Assembly (NCBI RefSeq): GCF_003814915.1 | Contig: NZ_RKQK01000001.1 | Coordinates: 1-64,000, forward strand | Direction of reading: 5' to 3' | From: Pacificibacter maritimus | GTDB lineage: Bacteria > Pseudomonadota > Alphaproteobacteria > Rhodobacterales > Rhodobacteraceae | Length of the DNA: 64,000 nt | Shown: piece after piece, positions 1 to 8,498 of the stretch | Layout: each line of letters opens with the position of its first letter | Numbering within the stretch: position 1 is the stretch's first letter | The notes under the pieces: generated by a model | Told to the model about the DNA's origin: nothing | Database searches by the model: none | The model's input: the letters and a program-made list of their open reading frames with translations, nothing else | Made by a program: the position numbers and the translations under genes

Positions 1-377
1 ACTATAAAAACTTCTTGATTACTGAACATTGCTAACGCAATGCCCCGTGCATGAAAATCATGCACTCGGGGGCGTCCAGGCAAATCATAATCCCGAATAC
101 AAACGTAACCGACACCCCGCCCGTAAAACAGCGGGTGTTCTCGTTTCTGGGGGGGGATAACTCCAAAATCTCTGCCAATTCACCAGATAACATAGCCAAG
201 CCTTATGACCTGCGATGCCAAGCTCACAGCCAACCTTTAAGCGCAAAACGACATCACACATGTTCAGCTGCGAAATAGCTGATGTAAATTCTCACTTCGA
301 TCGTTCAGCTACCGCTCGGTGGTTGGCTGGCGTCCAGCGACCGGACGTCTCTATGCAGAGTTTTAGGACGGCAGTTT
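1..377. other. Non-coding left edge with two hairpins
   Basis: No convincing gene was found. The stretch holds a hairpin at 43-72 (8-bp perfect stem GTGCATGA/TCATGCAC around AAA, extended by CCCC/GGGG with a 2-nt bulge) and a terminator-like hairpin at 112-146. The short open frames here have no recognisable protein. It runs up to the left end of the IS3-like relic. The hairpins may belong to a gene that ends just outside the window. Confidence 0.5.
112..146 (+). terminator. Possible intrinsic terminator
   Basis: The left arm ACACCCCGC (112-120) pairs with GCGGGTGT (131-138) with one bulged C, followed by TCTCGTTT. The T tract is interrupted, so this is weak. It would serve a gene coming from the left, outside the window. 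Confidence 0.35.
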
Positions 378-443
378 TGAAGAGGTCCGGCAAATTTGGG
401 CAGCGTGGTAAGGTGTATCCAACACGATTGAATGAATACGGGA

Positions 444-714
444 ATGAGAAAGCAACGGAACTTGTCAGACAAGTTTAAGGCTGCTGTAGCGCTTGAAGCG
501 TTGCGCGGTGATAAGACGGTGCAGAAGATCGAAGCGAAGCGCCAACTTCATCCTAGGCGGGTGAGCACGTGGAAACGGCAGGCGATTGCAAAGCATGGCC
601 AATGTCTTCTCGGACAAGGTCAAGAAGGCTGAGAACAAAGACGGTGAGATCAAAGATCTTCATGCCAAGATCGGCCAACTTGCAGTGGAAAATCATTTTT
701 GTCACAAGGGCTAA
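444..714 (+). pseudogene. IS3-family transposase OrfA, frameshifted
   Basis: The first part reads MRKQRNLSDKFKAAVALEAL and continues to VSTWKRQAIA, the helix-turn-helix of an IS3/IS911-type OrfA. A one-base frameshift near 590 moves the rest into another frame, which reads MANVFSDKVKKAENKDGEIK and then DLHAKIGQLAVEN, the leucine-zipper-like end of OrfA, stopping at 712-714. The two halves join into one typical OrfA of about 90 residues. The protein is broken as it stands. Confidence 0.8.
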
Positions 715-718
715 GGCG

Positions 719-1033
719 ATGAGCCCATCTGAACGCCGTGAGATGATCCGGAAGGACAACACCGACCTTAGCCTGACGCGTCAGTGCAAGCTGCTCAATA
801 TCAGCCGTTCCTCACTCTATTACACGCCCGTCGGCTTTGATCAGGCCATCTACAAAGGGCCCAACTCCAACAAGACGCACCCGCAGCATAAGATCTGGTC
901 ATACTTATAGAGAAAGATTTTGATTACGCGGCCCAACCATGTTTGGTGCAGCGACATTACCTACATTTCAGTGAAAAACGGCTTCCTGTATCTGGTGGCA
1001 AACATGGATTGGGCAACACGAAAAGCGGCGTGA
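719..1033 (+). pseudogene. IS3-family transposase OrfB, deleted and interrupted
   Basis: The frame opens with MSPSERREMIRKDNTDLSLT and the SRSSLYY motif of IS3 OrfB. It then jumps to HPQHKIWSYL, so about 60 residues between these motifs are missing. An in-frame TAG at 908-910 is followed by RPNHVWCSDITYI, the strand carrying the first Asp of the DDE catalytic triad, and NGFLYLVANMDW. The frame ends at 1031-1033, before the second Asp and the Glu. The gene is a dead remnant. Confidence 0.8.
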
Positions 1034-1046
1034 GCATAAACCCGAT

Positions 1047-1094
1047 GCATCTAAGCAAAGCCGCAAACCTGTACTAAAAAGCAGGACCACTTCA
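1047..1094 (+). repeat. IS right-end repeat, copy 1
   Basis: Positions 1063-1094 are identical over 32 bases to 2829-2860, and similarity extends left to 1047 and 2811. This copy forms the right end of the IS3-like relic. Confidence 0.85.
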
Positions 1095-1272
1095 GTCAAA
1101 ACAAGAAGATGTAAGGTTTTAAAGTTTTAGAGCAGACAGATAAAATCCGGATTTTTTCAGCTATTTAAAAGTTGATTTTTTACAACAATTTTTATGCCTC
1201 AACAGTGATGCAGAATTATAGATAAAGTTTTTCGACACGACAGTTCTCCACAAAATTGAGCCATTCAGCGCA

Positions 1273-2658
1273 TCAGTTAAGATTGCCACACCGTTTTTTG
1301 GTCTGCGCGACTATATCCCACACCCGCGTTTCCGAATTGGACTGCGCATAAATACGAAACTCTGGCGCGTTGCCTGAGAGGCGCAGATGCACCACATCGC
1401 CATTGGTAAAATCTGCCCGCAACCCATCGGTTAGATCGATTGAAGCAATCGCCCCAAACGGTTTAAAAAAAGCTGCACGTATAGGTTCATCTTCGATCAA
1501 ACGCGACAAGAATACAGCGGCTTGCGCACGATCAATATTTTGCAGACGATCAGCCGCAGTAAAGCATGCAGGCAAATCTGCAATCAATTCAGCAAGGCTT
1601 TGACCCGACGTTTTCGCAGCGTACAACGAAGCAATCATTGGCAACATACAATCGCGCGTGGGCAGGGGGCTGAGAGAGCCTTTAATCATTGCCTCGAACC
1701 CTAAAAGAAAACCGCCATTGGCCTCGAACCCGACAACATCAGGGTGATCTGTGCGCAATTGATCCATACCCGCAATCACAAAAGGCGACCCGATCTCGGT
1801 CAATTGCACGGCTTCGAAATCAGGCAAACGCCGCACCATGTCGTTGGATGACACTGGCGTAACGACTGCTTTTGCATTCAACACCTGCGCAGTTAACACT
1901 CCTAGCACATCGCCAGCAATCACCTTGCCAGTCGCATCGGTTAGCATTGGACGGTCTGCATCACCATCAGTAGATGCAATGGCATCCAGTCCATTGTCCC
2001 GACACCAATCCGCCAGTTTGGCACGTGTATCCGCATCCACAGCTTCTGTATCAACAGGAATGAAAATATCAGAATGGGCAAGGGGAACGATTTCAGCCCC
2101 GAGGCCTGTAAAAATATGTTCCATCGTATCACGTGCGACCGAAGAATGGCGGTAGATACCAATGCGCAGGTCAGCCAAAACATCTGCGCCAAAAGCGTCA
2201 ATGTAGCGCGAGATATAACGGGGTTCTGCTGTGGTGTTTTTCGTATAGCTGCCCCTTGCCCCAACAAAACGCTCACGGGCATCATAGGCTGCAGTAATCG
2301 CGGCCTCATCTGCTTTAGAAATTTCACCATCCGGTAAATAGAATTTCAGTCCGTTGCGGTCTGCTGGAATATGGCTGCCCGTGACCATGATAGCTGCAGC
2401 ACTGGCCCCCATGGATGCGAGTGCCAACGCAGGTGTGCCAAGCGCGCCGCAATCGATGACATCCACCCCAGCATGTTCAGCAACGCGGCAGATAACCTTA
2501 GAAATATCAGGCGAGGAGGGACGCAGATCCCGCCCAACATACAGGGTTTCGCCTGCGTCTAAAGTCGACAGAAAGGCATGCACATAATCTGCGACAAGCT
2601 CAGGTGTTAATTCGGAGACAAGCCCACGTAATCCGCTCGTACCAAAAGAAGGAGCCAT
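1273..2658 (-). CDS. manB: Phosphomannomutase (alpha-D-phosphohexomutase family)
   Basis: This 461-residue enzyme should interconvert mannose-6-phosphate and mannose-1-phosphate in the cytoplasm, feeding the GDP-mannose enzyme encoded at 5370-6815. It has all four family signatures: the phosphoserine loop VTGSHIP with Ser95, the metal-binding loop DGDADR at 231-236, the sugar-binding GFEANGG near 310-316, and the phosphate-binding RLSGNAPEFRIY near the C-terminus. Length is normal for the family. The ATG at 2658 has only a weak ribosome site. The gene stands alone between the IS3 relic and an orphan IS end. It could also act on glucose phosphates, because the family overlaps with phosphoglucomutases; the motif variant TGSHIP rather than TASHNP and the neighbouring mannose gene favour mannose. 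Confidence 0.85.
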   Translation of the reverse strand: MAPSFGTSGLRGLVSELTPELVADYVHAFLSTLDAGETLYVGRDLRPSSPDISKVICRVAEHAGVDVIDCGALGTPALALASMGASAAAIMVTGSHIPADRNGLKFYLPDGEISKADEAAITAAYDARERFVGARGSYTKNTTAEPRYISRYIDAFGADVLADLRIGIYRHSSVARDTMEHIFTGLGAEIVPLAHSDIFIPVDTEAVDADTRAKLADWCRDNGLDAIASTDGDADRPMLTDATGKVIAGDVLGVLTAQVLNAKAVVTPVSSNDMVRRLPDFEAVQLTEIGSPFVIAGMDQLRTDHPDVVGFEANGGFLLGFEAMIKGSLSPLPTRDCMLPMIASLYAAKTSGQSLAELIADLPACFTAADRLQNIDRAQAAVFLSRLIEDEPIRAAFFKPFGAIASIDLTDGLRADFTNGDVVHLRLSGNAPEFRIYAQSNSETRVWDIVAQTKKRCGNLN

Positions 2659-2744
2659 ACTAAAATCTTTTCATCACAGTTATTGAAACTCTACCTCAAG
2701 CCTCATTCAGATAGGACACGGTAGGCGTTTCGCGGTTATTTCAG

Positions 2745-2770
2745 AAAATGTTTCGGACGCGAAACATTTT
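2745..2770. terminator. Symmetric hairpin, probable bidirectional terminator
   Basis: An 11-bp perfect stem AAAATGTTTCG (2745-2755) / CGAAACATTTT (2760-2770) closes a four-base loop. The A/T ends give a short U tract on either strand. It lies about 110 bp downstream of the epimerase stop (minus strand) and about 90 bp upstream of the phosphomannomutase start, so it probably ends the ugd-epimerase transcript. An operator for the mutase gene is the alternative. Confidence 0.5.
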
Positions 2771-2810
2771 AGTGCTTAGAAAGCATTACCTCGTTTACCC
2801 CTGCCAGCCT

Positions 2811-2860
2811 GCATCTCGTAGCAAGGCTGCAAACCTGTACTAAAAAGCAGGACCACTTCA
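2811..2860 (+). repeat. Orphan IS3 right-end repeat, copy 2
   Basis: This copy of the 1047-1094 sequence has no transposase next to it. It is identical over 2829-2860 and diverged over 2811-2828. With copy 1 it flanks the phosphomannomutase gene in direct orientation, which suggests a second, now deleted, IS copy. Confidence 0.8.
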
Positions 2861-2883
2861 TGACGTTGATATGGGGCGCGCAC

Positions 2884-3894
2884 TTAGCTTTGATAATAAT
2901 CTTTATACCAGTCCACGAACTTTGCGACGCCTTCTGGCACGGCGGTTTTAGGGGTGTAGCCTGTCAAGGATTTCAGCAGGTCTGCGTTGGCCCAAGTGGC
3001 GGGCACATCGCCGGCTTGCATGGGCATTAGGTTGCGTTTGGCGGTCTTGCCTGTGGCGGCCTCGATGGCTTCGATAAAATCGACCAATTGCACGGCGTCT
3101 GAGTTGCCGATGTTGACCACACGATGCGGGGCAACGGGCGACAAGCTGTCGCCATCCGCCACAACGCCATCTTCAGGGCGCACAGGCGGGGTGTCGATCA
3201 ACAGGCGAATGGCATGGACAAGGTCTTCCACATAGGTGAAGTCGCGCTTCATGTCGCCGTGATTGTAGACATCGATCGGGGTGTCTTCCAAAATGGCTTT
3301 GGTGAACTTGAACAGCGCCATATCAGGCCGCCCCCATGGGCCGTAAACGGTGAAGAACCGGAACATTGTGATCGGCAGATCAAACAAATGCGCGTAGGAA
3401 TGCGCCATGTTTTCGGTCGATTTCTTGGTCGCTGCATAAAACGACATCTGGTGATCAGCCTTGTCGGTTTCCGCGTAAGGCATCTGGGTGTTGGCGCCAA
3501 AAGCAGACGATGTGGACGCCAGCAACATGTGCGCGGGCGGGTAGGCGCGCGCTGCCTCGAGCAATTCAAACGTGCCGATGATGTTGCTTTCCAAATAGGA
3601 TCGCGGGTTCTCGATCGAATAGCGCACGCCAGCTTGCGCTGCGAGATGCACAACGACATCAGGTTTTTCATCGGCAAACAGCGACATCAAGAGGTCAGGC
3701 GTCTCAACCTTATCTTCAACAAAGCGATAGTTTTCGGACTGCAAAAGCTGCGCATTGCGGCGCTCTTTTAGGGCCACGTCATAGTAATCAGACATGCAAT
3801 CGACACCGATTACGCGAAATCCATCGTCTAGGAGGCGGCGACAAACGAAAGAGCCGATAAAGCCGGCTGAGCCCGTGACAAGTGCTGTACGCAT
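2884..3894 (-). CDS. UDP-glucuronate 4-epimerase (NAD-dependent SDR)
   Basis: The 336-residue protein is an extended short-chain dehydrogenase/reductase. It shows the NAD loop GSAGFIG at 8-14, the catalytic YxxxK at Tyr153/Lys157 (YAATKK), and RFFTVYGPWGRPDMALF, a stretch typical of UDP-glucuronate 4-epimerases. It should convert UDP-glucuronate, made by the dehydrogenase just upstream, into UDP-galacturonate for surface polysaccharide. The start is placed at 3894 because MRTALVTG is the usual N-terminus and an AAGGA ribosome site precedes it; an upstream in-frame ATG at 3969 would overlap ugd. The gap to the ugd stop is 16 bp, so the two form an operon. Confidence 0.85.
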   Translation of the reverse strand: MRTALVTGSAGFIGSFVCRRLLDDGFRVIGVDCMSDYYDVALKERRNAQLLQSENYRFVEDKVETPDLLMSLFADEKPDVVVHLAAQAGVRYSIENPRSYLESNIIGTFELLEAARAYPPAHMLLASTSSAFGANTQMPYAETDKADHQMSFYAATKKSTENMAHSYAHLFDLPITMFRFFTVYGPWGRPDMALFKFTKAILEDTPIDVYNHGDMKRDFTYVEDLVHAIRLLIDTPPVRPEDGVVADGDSLSPVAPHRVVNIGNSDAVQLVDFIEAIEAATGKTAKRNLMPMQAGDVPATWANADLLKSLTGYTPKTAVPEGVAKFVDWYKDYYQS

Positions 3895-3910
3895 TTGAGA
3901 AGTCCTTAGA

Positions 3911-5077
3911 TCAGTCCGCACCAAACAGGTCGCGGGTAAAGATTTTGTTGGTGACGTCTGAAATGTCATCGGTCACGCGATTGGCGACGATCACATCGGC
4001 CTCGGCTTTAAATGCCTCCAGATCGTTCACAACCCGCGAGCCAAAGAAATCGGGATCCGTCATCACCGGTTCATAAACGATGACCTCGATGCCCTTGGCT
4101 TTGACGCGTTTCATGATGCCTTGGATTGATGATTGGCGGAAATTGTCGGAGCCCGCTTTCATCACCAAGCGGTAGACGCCCACGATTTTCGGTTTGCGGG
4201 CGATGATTTGATCGGACAGAAAATCTTTGCGGGTGCGGTTGGCGTCGACGATGGCACGGATCAAGTTTTGCGGCACTTCAGAGTAGTTCGCCAGCAATTG
4301 CTTGGTGTCTTTTGGCAGACAATAGCCACCGTAGCCAAAGCTTGGATTGTTGTAATGGTCGCCGATGCGTGGATCCAAACCGATGCCTTCGATGATCTGT
4401 TTGCTGTCCATGCCGCCCGCCATGGCGTAGCTGTCGAGTTCGTTGAAAAACGCCACACGCATCGCCAGATAGGTGTTGGCGAACAGCTTGATCGCCTCGG
4501 CTTCATCGGCGTCCGTAAACAAAATATCGACGTCTTTTTTCACCGCCCCCTGCAGCAGCAAATCCGCAAAGACCTTTGCGCGCTCAGATTGCTCGCCGAC
4601 GATGATACGGCTGGGGTGCAGGTTGTCGTAAAGCGCACGGCCCTCGCGCAAAAACTCAGGGCTAAAGATCACTTGAGTGGTGTCATAGTCTTCACGAATA
4701 CGATTGATAAACCCAACAGGCACGGTGGATTTCACCACGATCGTCGCCGTGTCATTGACCGAAATCACCATTTGAATTACTTGCTCCACCAAAGAAGTGT
4801 CGAAGTAATTGGTGTCGGCGTCATAGTTCGTCGGCGCAGCGACAATCACGAAATCCGCGTCTTTATACGCCGCAGCCCCGTCCAAAGTCGCGCTTAGACG
4901 CAATTCCTTTTCGGCCAAAAACTGTTCAAGCTCGGCATCTACAATCGGACTCTTGCGCGCATTGAGCATCTCAACGCGCTCAGGTGAAATATCGACAGCA
5001 ACAACATCATTGTGCTGCGCCAAAAGAACAGCATTCGACAGGCCCACATAGCCAATTCCTGCAACAGCGATTTTCAT
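3911..5077 (-). CDS. ugd: UDP-glucose 6-dehydrogenase
   Basis: The 388-residue enzyme oxidises UDP-glucose to UDP-glucuronate with two NAD+. The N-terminal Rossmann loop is GIGYVG (7-12), the catalytic cysteine is Cys253 in GGYCLPKDT, and EFLREG at 141-146 belongs to the conserved central region. Length fits the short bacterial Ugd group. ATG 5077 is preferred over the in-frame ATG at 5113 because [12 protein letters not shown] is the normal start and AAAGGAAA precedes it. It is first in a two-gene operon with the 4-epimerase, giving UDP-GlcA then UDP-GalA. Confidence 0.93.
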   Translation of the reverse strand: MKIAVAGIGYVGLSNAVLLAQHNDVVAVDISPERVEMLNARKSPIVDAELEQFLAEKELRLSATLDGAAAYKDADFVIVAAPTNYDADTNYFDTSLVEQVIQMVISVNDTATIVVKSTVPVGFINRIREDYDTTQVIFSPEFLREGRALYDNLHPSRIIVGEQSERAKVFADLLLQGAVKKDVDILFTDADEAEAIKLFANTYLAMRVAFFNELDSYAMAGGMDSKQIIEGIGLDPRIGDHYNNPSFGYGGYCLPKDTKQLLANYSEVPQNLIRAIVDANRTRKDFLSDQIIARKPKIVGVYRLVMKAGSDNFRQSSIQGIMKRVKAKGIEVIVYEPVMTDPDFFGSRVVNDLEAFKAEADVIVANRVTDDISDVTNKIFTRDLFGAD

Positions 5078-5369
5078 GCAAGTTTCCTTTATCCTTTGGT
5101 GACACCAATCCATATAATCGGATCTGAATGGTGTTAATTCTCAAGAGGTCTTCAACACGAGCAATGTGAGTGACTATATACGGCTGTTTCGACCAACAAT
5201 TGTATTATAGACCCCTATATCTAGTCTGCGGCATCCGCCCAACCTTAAAACGCGCCTGTTGCGAAAATTTCATGCAACGGCTCAATATTTAGACTCTCTG
5301 CGCTTGCTAGAATGCAGTATCGGTTTTTGGTAAATGTTGGTGAAATAAGGGGCGGTAAGGGCCAAAGGT

Positions 5370-6815
5370 CTACCCTTTGGGGCCTTGCCCGCGATAATAG
5401 ATGTCCTCATATCGAATAATATCATCCTCCCCGACGTAAGATCCTGTTTGCACTTCGATCAAAACCATTGGCACTTTTCCAGGGTTTTCCAGACGATGAA
5501 CGCAACCTAGAGGTAAATAGACAGATTGGTTTTCGGTAACGAGTTTTATTTCATCATCGACGGTGACGCGTGCCGTGCCTTCAACCACGATCCAATGTTC
5601 TGACCGGTGAAAATGGCTTTGTAGAGACAATGCCGCGCCAGGATGCACGTGAATACGCTTCACTTGGAAGCGGTCGCCGATAACAAGACTTTCAAACCAC
5701 CCCCATGGACGGTGATCTTTCGGGAACATCGTTGCTTGTGCAGATCCTTTGGCCTTAAGGGCTGCAACAGCTTTTTTCACGTCTTGGGCGCGCGACATAT
5801 CAGCGACAAGAACCGCATCATTCATCGCGATAGCCATCACGTTCTTTAGGCCGATGCCGACAATTTCTAGGTTTTCGCTGTCAGAGCGCAAAAGGCTGTT
5901 TTCACATTCAATTGCAGTCGCATCGCCAGAGGTCACAACCCCATCGGCATCGGGGCCAAGATCGCGCCAAACCGCGTCCCAACCACCCAGATCGGACCAG
6001 CCGCCATCAAAGGGTACAACAGCCAAATTGGCCGCACGTTCCATCACGGCGTAGTCTATGGAAATATCTTCCGCTTGGGCCCAAGCATCCGGATCAAGGC
6101 GCAAGAAACCAAGATCAATCTGCGCCGCATCAATAGCGTCTGTTACAGGCTTTGTAAGGCTGGGGGCGTGTGCCGCAAAAGCCGCAATAATGTCTTTGGC
6201 CTTGAACAAGAAAATTCCAGCGTTCCACATAAATGTGCCTGCATCCACCATTTCGGCGGCACGCGCGGTATCTGGCTTTTCAACAAACTGCTTGAGATCA
6301 ACCGCAGCACCTGACGTATCTGGTTGAGCCGCCAATTCCAAATATCCGTAGGCCGTTTCGGGATGCGTTGGCTTGATGCCAAAGGTCACGAGTTTACCTG
6401 CCTCAACAGCGGCAAGACCCTTGCTGATGGCCGCATGAAAAGCTTCGGTGTCAGGCACCACATGATCCGAAGGTGCAACAATCATGATCGCTTCAGGATC
6501 CGTCGCCATCAAATGCAAGGCGGCGGCAAGAATTGCGGGCGCTGTATTGCGCCCTTCAGGCTCGATTAAAATAACCCCTGGATCAATGCCGATGGCAGCC
6601 AACTGCTCGGTCACGATGAACCTAAAATCCGATCCGGTCAAAACAGCAGGGGCAGCAAAAGATAGAGCATCAGTCGTACCGCTCAACCGTTTGGCTGAAG
6701 CCTGAAATAAAGTTTCGTCTCCAACCAAAGGAACAAACTGTTTTGGATAAGATTTGCGAGATAGAGGCCAAAGGCGCGTGCCAGAGCCGCCACACAGTAT
6801 AACAGGAGTAATCAT
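5370..6815 (-). CDS. manC: Mannose-1-phosphate guanylyltransferase / mannose-6-phosphate isomerase
   Basis: This 481-residue protein has the bifunctional type II layout. The N-terminal nucleotidyltransferase carries GGSGTRLWPLSRKSYPKQF at about 9-27 and FVEKPD. The C-terminal cupin, with HPGAALSLQSHFHRSEHW near 391-410, is the isomerase part. It should make GDP-mannose from mannose-1-phosphate and GTP, and possibly also interconvert fructose- and mannose-6-phosphate. It reads in the same direction as ugd and the epimerase but is separated from ugd by about 290 bp, so it probably has its own promoter. Together with the phosphomannomutase it completes GDP-mannose supply. Confidence 0.92.
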   Translation of the reverse strand: MITPVILCGGSGTRLWPLSRKSYPKQFVPLVGDETLFQASAKRLSGTTDALSFAAPAVLTGSDFRFIVTEQLAAIGIDPGVILIEPEGRNTAPAILAAALHLMATDPEAIMIVAPSDHVVPDTEAFHAAISKGLAAVEAGKLVTFGIKPTHPETAYGYLELAAQPDTSGAAVDLKQFVEKPDTARAAEMVDAGTFMWNAGIFLFKAKDIIAAFAAHAPSLTKPVTDAIDAAQIDLGFLRLDPDAWAQAEDISIDYAVMERAANLAVVPFDGGWSDLGGWDAVWRDLGPDADGVVTSGDATAIECENSLLRSDSENLEIVGIGLKNVMAIAMNDAVLVADMSRAQDVKKAVAALKAKGSAQATMFPKDHRPWGWFESLVIGDRFQVKRIHVHPGAALSLQSHFHRSEHWIVVEGTARVTVDDEIKLVTENQSVYLPLGCVHRLENPGKVPMVLIEVQTGSYVGEDDIIRYEDIYYRGQGPKG

Positions 6816-7108
6816 AAGTTAGTATAGCCCTTAGTTATCCGTTACCCCATATACAGACCCTAATCGTAACTTACCATGAATATCTATTTGTTGGGCAAAC
6901 TCTGAATGGTCCCTTATGCAGACTTGTCGCGGTTTAGTTTTGGTTTATGTCGAACAATATCGTCTCACTATGGACAATCCGTTCGGGTTTCTACCGTTAT
7001 CCCATTCCGCTAGGGCATTTTTATTTGGTGGATGGATTCATCCGGTCACTGCAACACAGTGTAGAACTTTGAATTTGAAAGATTGTATTGGTGACCAAAC
7101 CAAGACCG
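6816..7108. other. Intergenic region without recognisable gene
   Basis: No gene could be recognised. A short open frame on the plus strand (6916-7143) shows no known motif. The region must contain the manC promoter (minus strand) near 6820-6880. Confidence 0.4.
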
Positions 7109-7464
7109 ATGGTCGAACAAAGGAAATCCGTAATTTGGCGTGAATGGAAACGCGGAACCCCGATGGTTAACGTTGCGCGGGTTATCGACGTACCGCCAGC
7201 ACCTGCTTTCTCGTATTTGCAATCATCTCAGAAGCAAACGCAGATACCGTCATACATAGGGCCATAAGAGCGGACCGAGGCAACAAAGCATTGATGGCAT
7301 CAAGGCCTGCTGACGTCGAAGCGCGTGCCGTTTATGGGCATTGGGGGGGCGATCTGACTATGAAGCCACAAACATCGAATGAGGCCGTCGAAAAGGTGGT
7401 CAAAACTTGGGCTATTCACTGCCGTAAATGCTTTACTCAGAACGAGCGGCTAGAGTGTCACTAA
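7109..7464 (+). pseudogene. IS30-family transposase remnant
   Basis: The first piece (7109-7267) reads MVEQRKSVIWREWKRGTPMV and VARVIDVPPA, like the N-terminal helix-turn-helix of IS30-type transposases. A second piece (7294-7464, a different frame) reads RPADVEARAVYGHWGGDL, matching RPAEVEDRAVPGHWEGDLI, the start of the IS30 DDE domain with its first Asp. Most of the middle and all of the C-terminal part are missing. It is a decayed insertion with a large internal deletion. Terminal repeats were not found. Confidence 0.65.
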
Positions 7465-7869
7465 AGGTGCGATAATGTATTGTATTTATATAATTATTTA
7501 ATGTTTCGACTCATCCTAAATCGCACACACAATACGAAGTAGGGAACGACGGTTGCGCCCTCCTGCAACCAAATTACTATCGTGGACCCTTTGACTGGGG
7601 TTAGTCGACCACATGGCAACAGGATTTTACGATCTTCGATCCGTCGTATGAATGTTCGTCGGCAGAGTTCTGATATCCAATCAGGCCGAACAATATTGAT
7701 GTTGATGCGCGGTGTATCGTCTTATCGTGCCATCAACACGAATTTGGTGTTCGTCGGGTTATCCCCTGTTGAAATCCTTTATTTAGAATAGGTTCACCCT
7801 CTATGTGAATAGTGTAATGATTTTTTCACCATGGGACGGAAACGAGACCTGTCGTGGTTTGTGACCTTA
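7465..7869. other. Intergenic region, nothing recognisable
   Basis: About 400 bp, AT-rich at 7475-7500. A 69-codon open frame (7582-7791, plus) shows no family motif. It may be further decayed mobile DNA, since it adjoins the IS30 remnant. Confidence 0.4.
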
Positions 7870-8331
7870 TCAAACTGGGACAAGCCTGCTGTCTTTGACA
7901 GCTTTTAGAGTAAAACTCGTGCTGATGGACTGGACGTTGGGCAGTTGCACCAGCGCGTTTTTCACGGTTTCCTCGTAATCGCGCACGCTGCGCGCGATGA
8001 CTTGCAGGACGTAGTCGTGATCACCGCTCAAGGAATAGCATTGCAAGATTTCAGGCACGGCTTGTACTGCATCTTCAAATTTTTGCAGCCGATCACGCTT
8101 GTGCTCGGCGATACGCACGAAACACAGAACGCGAATTTCATAGCCGACAGCTTCGGGATCAATCGTAAAGGTTTTGTCGCCAACAATGCCTAGATCTTTG
8201 AGCCGTTGTAGGCGTCGCCAACAGGGTGAATGGCTCATACCGACAATATCACCCAGCTCACGCATGGTGATGTCTGGATCTTGTTGAATGCAATTTAAGA
8301 TCTTGCGATCCGCGTCATCTATTTTGATCAT
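7870..8331 (-). CDS. Lrp/AsnC family transcriptional regulator
   Basis: The 153-residue protein has an N-terminal helix-turn-helix (about 4-52, with DADRKILNCIQQDPDITMRE and SHSPCWRRLQRL) followed by the RAM/AsnC ligand-binding domain, including SGDHDYVLQV near 100-110. Family members bind amino acids and control amino-acid metabolism. It is transcribed away from the 2-oxoacid oxidoreductase/leucine-degradation operon across a 167-bp gap, the classic arrangement for a local regulator, so it probably controls that operon in response to leucine or another amino acid. GGGAGA precedes the ATG at 8331. Confidence 0.88.
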   Translation of the reverse strand: MIKIDDADRKILNCIQQDPDITMRELGDIVGMSHSPCWRRLQRLKDLGIVGDKTFTIDPEAVGYEIRVLCFVRIAEHKRDRLQKFEDAVQAVPEILQCYSLSGDHDYVLQVIARSVRDYEETVKNALVQLPNVQSISTSFTLKAVKDSRLVPV

Positions 8332-8498
8332 TCTGTGAGTCTCCCTTACAGGTCAGCATATCACCTTTCTAAAAAGGGTACACTGTATTCCTGTTTCGCG
8401 ATCATTTGGCACTATGTGACCTAACATATGAAAAACACATCAACGTTAGTGACATTGTTGCGCGCGTTGTGTGGGAAACTCCGTGCGGGAGGAGTTCA

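Larger units (their letters stand above)
378..1094 (+). mobile_element. Degenerate IS3-family insertion sequence
   Basis: The element is bounded by imperfect terminal inverted repeats: TGAAGAGGTCCGGC at 378-391 and, read on the minus strand, TGAAGTGGTCCTGC at 1081-1094 (12 of 14 bases match). Inside are a frameshifted orfA and a deleted orfB, in the usual IS3 order and orientation. At about 720 bp it is much shorter than a typical 1.2-1.3 kb member, so it has lost internal sequence and cannot transpose by itself. The right end recurs alone at 2811-2860. Confidence 0.8.

Noticed and set aside
43-72. Hairpin as the end of a tRNA or an attachment site
   Set aside because: No acceptor stem, T-loop or anticodon arm could be built, and no matching second copy was seen.
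3124-4897. Plus-strand open frames of 215 and 254 codons opposite the epimerase and ugd genes
   Set aside because: They are antisense shadows of enzymes with intact catalytic motifs and show no protein family likeness.
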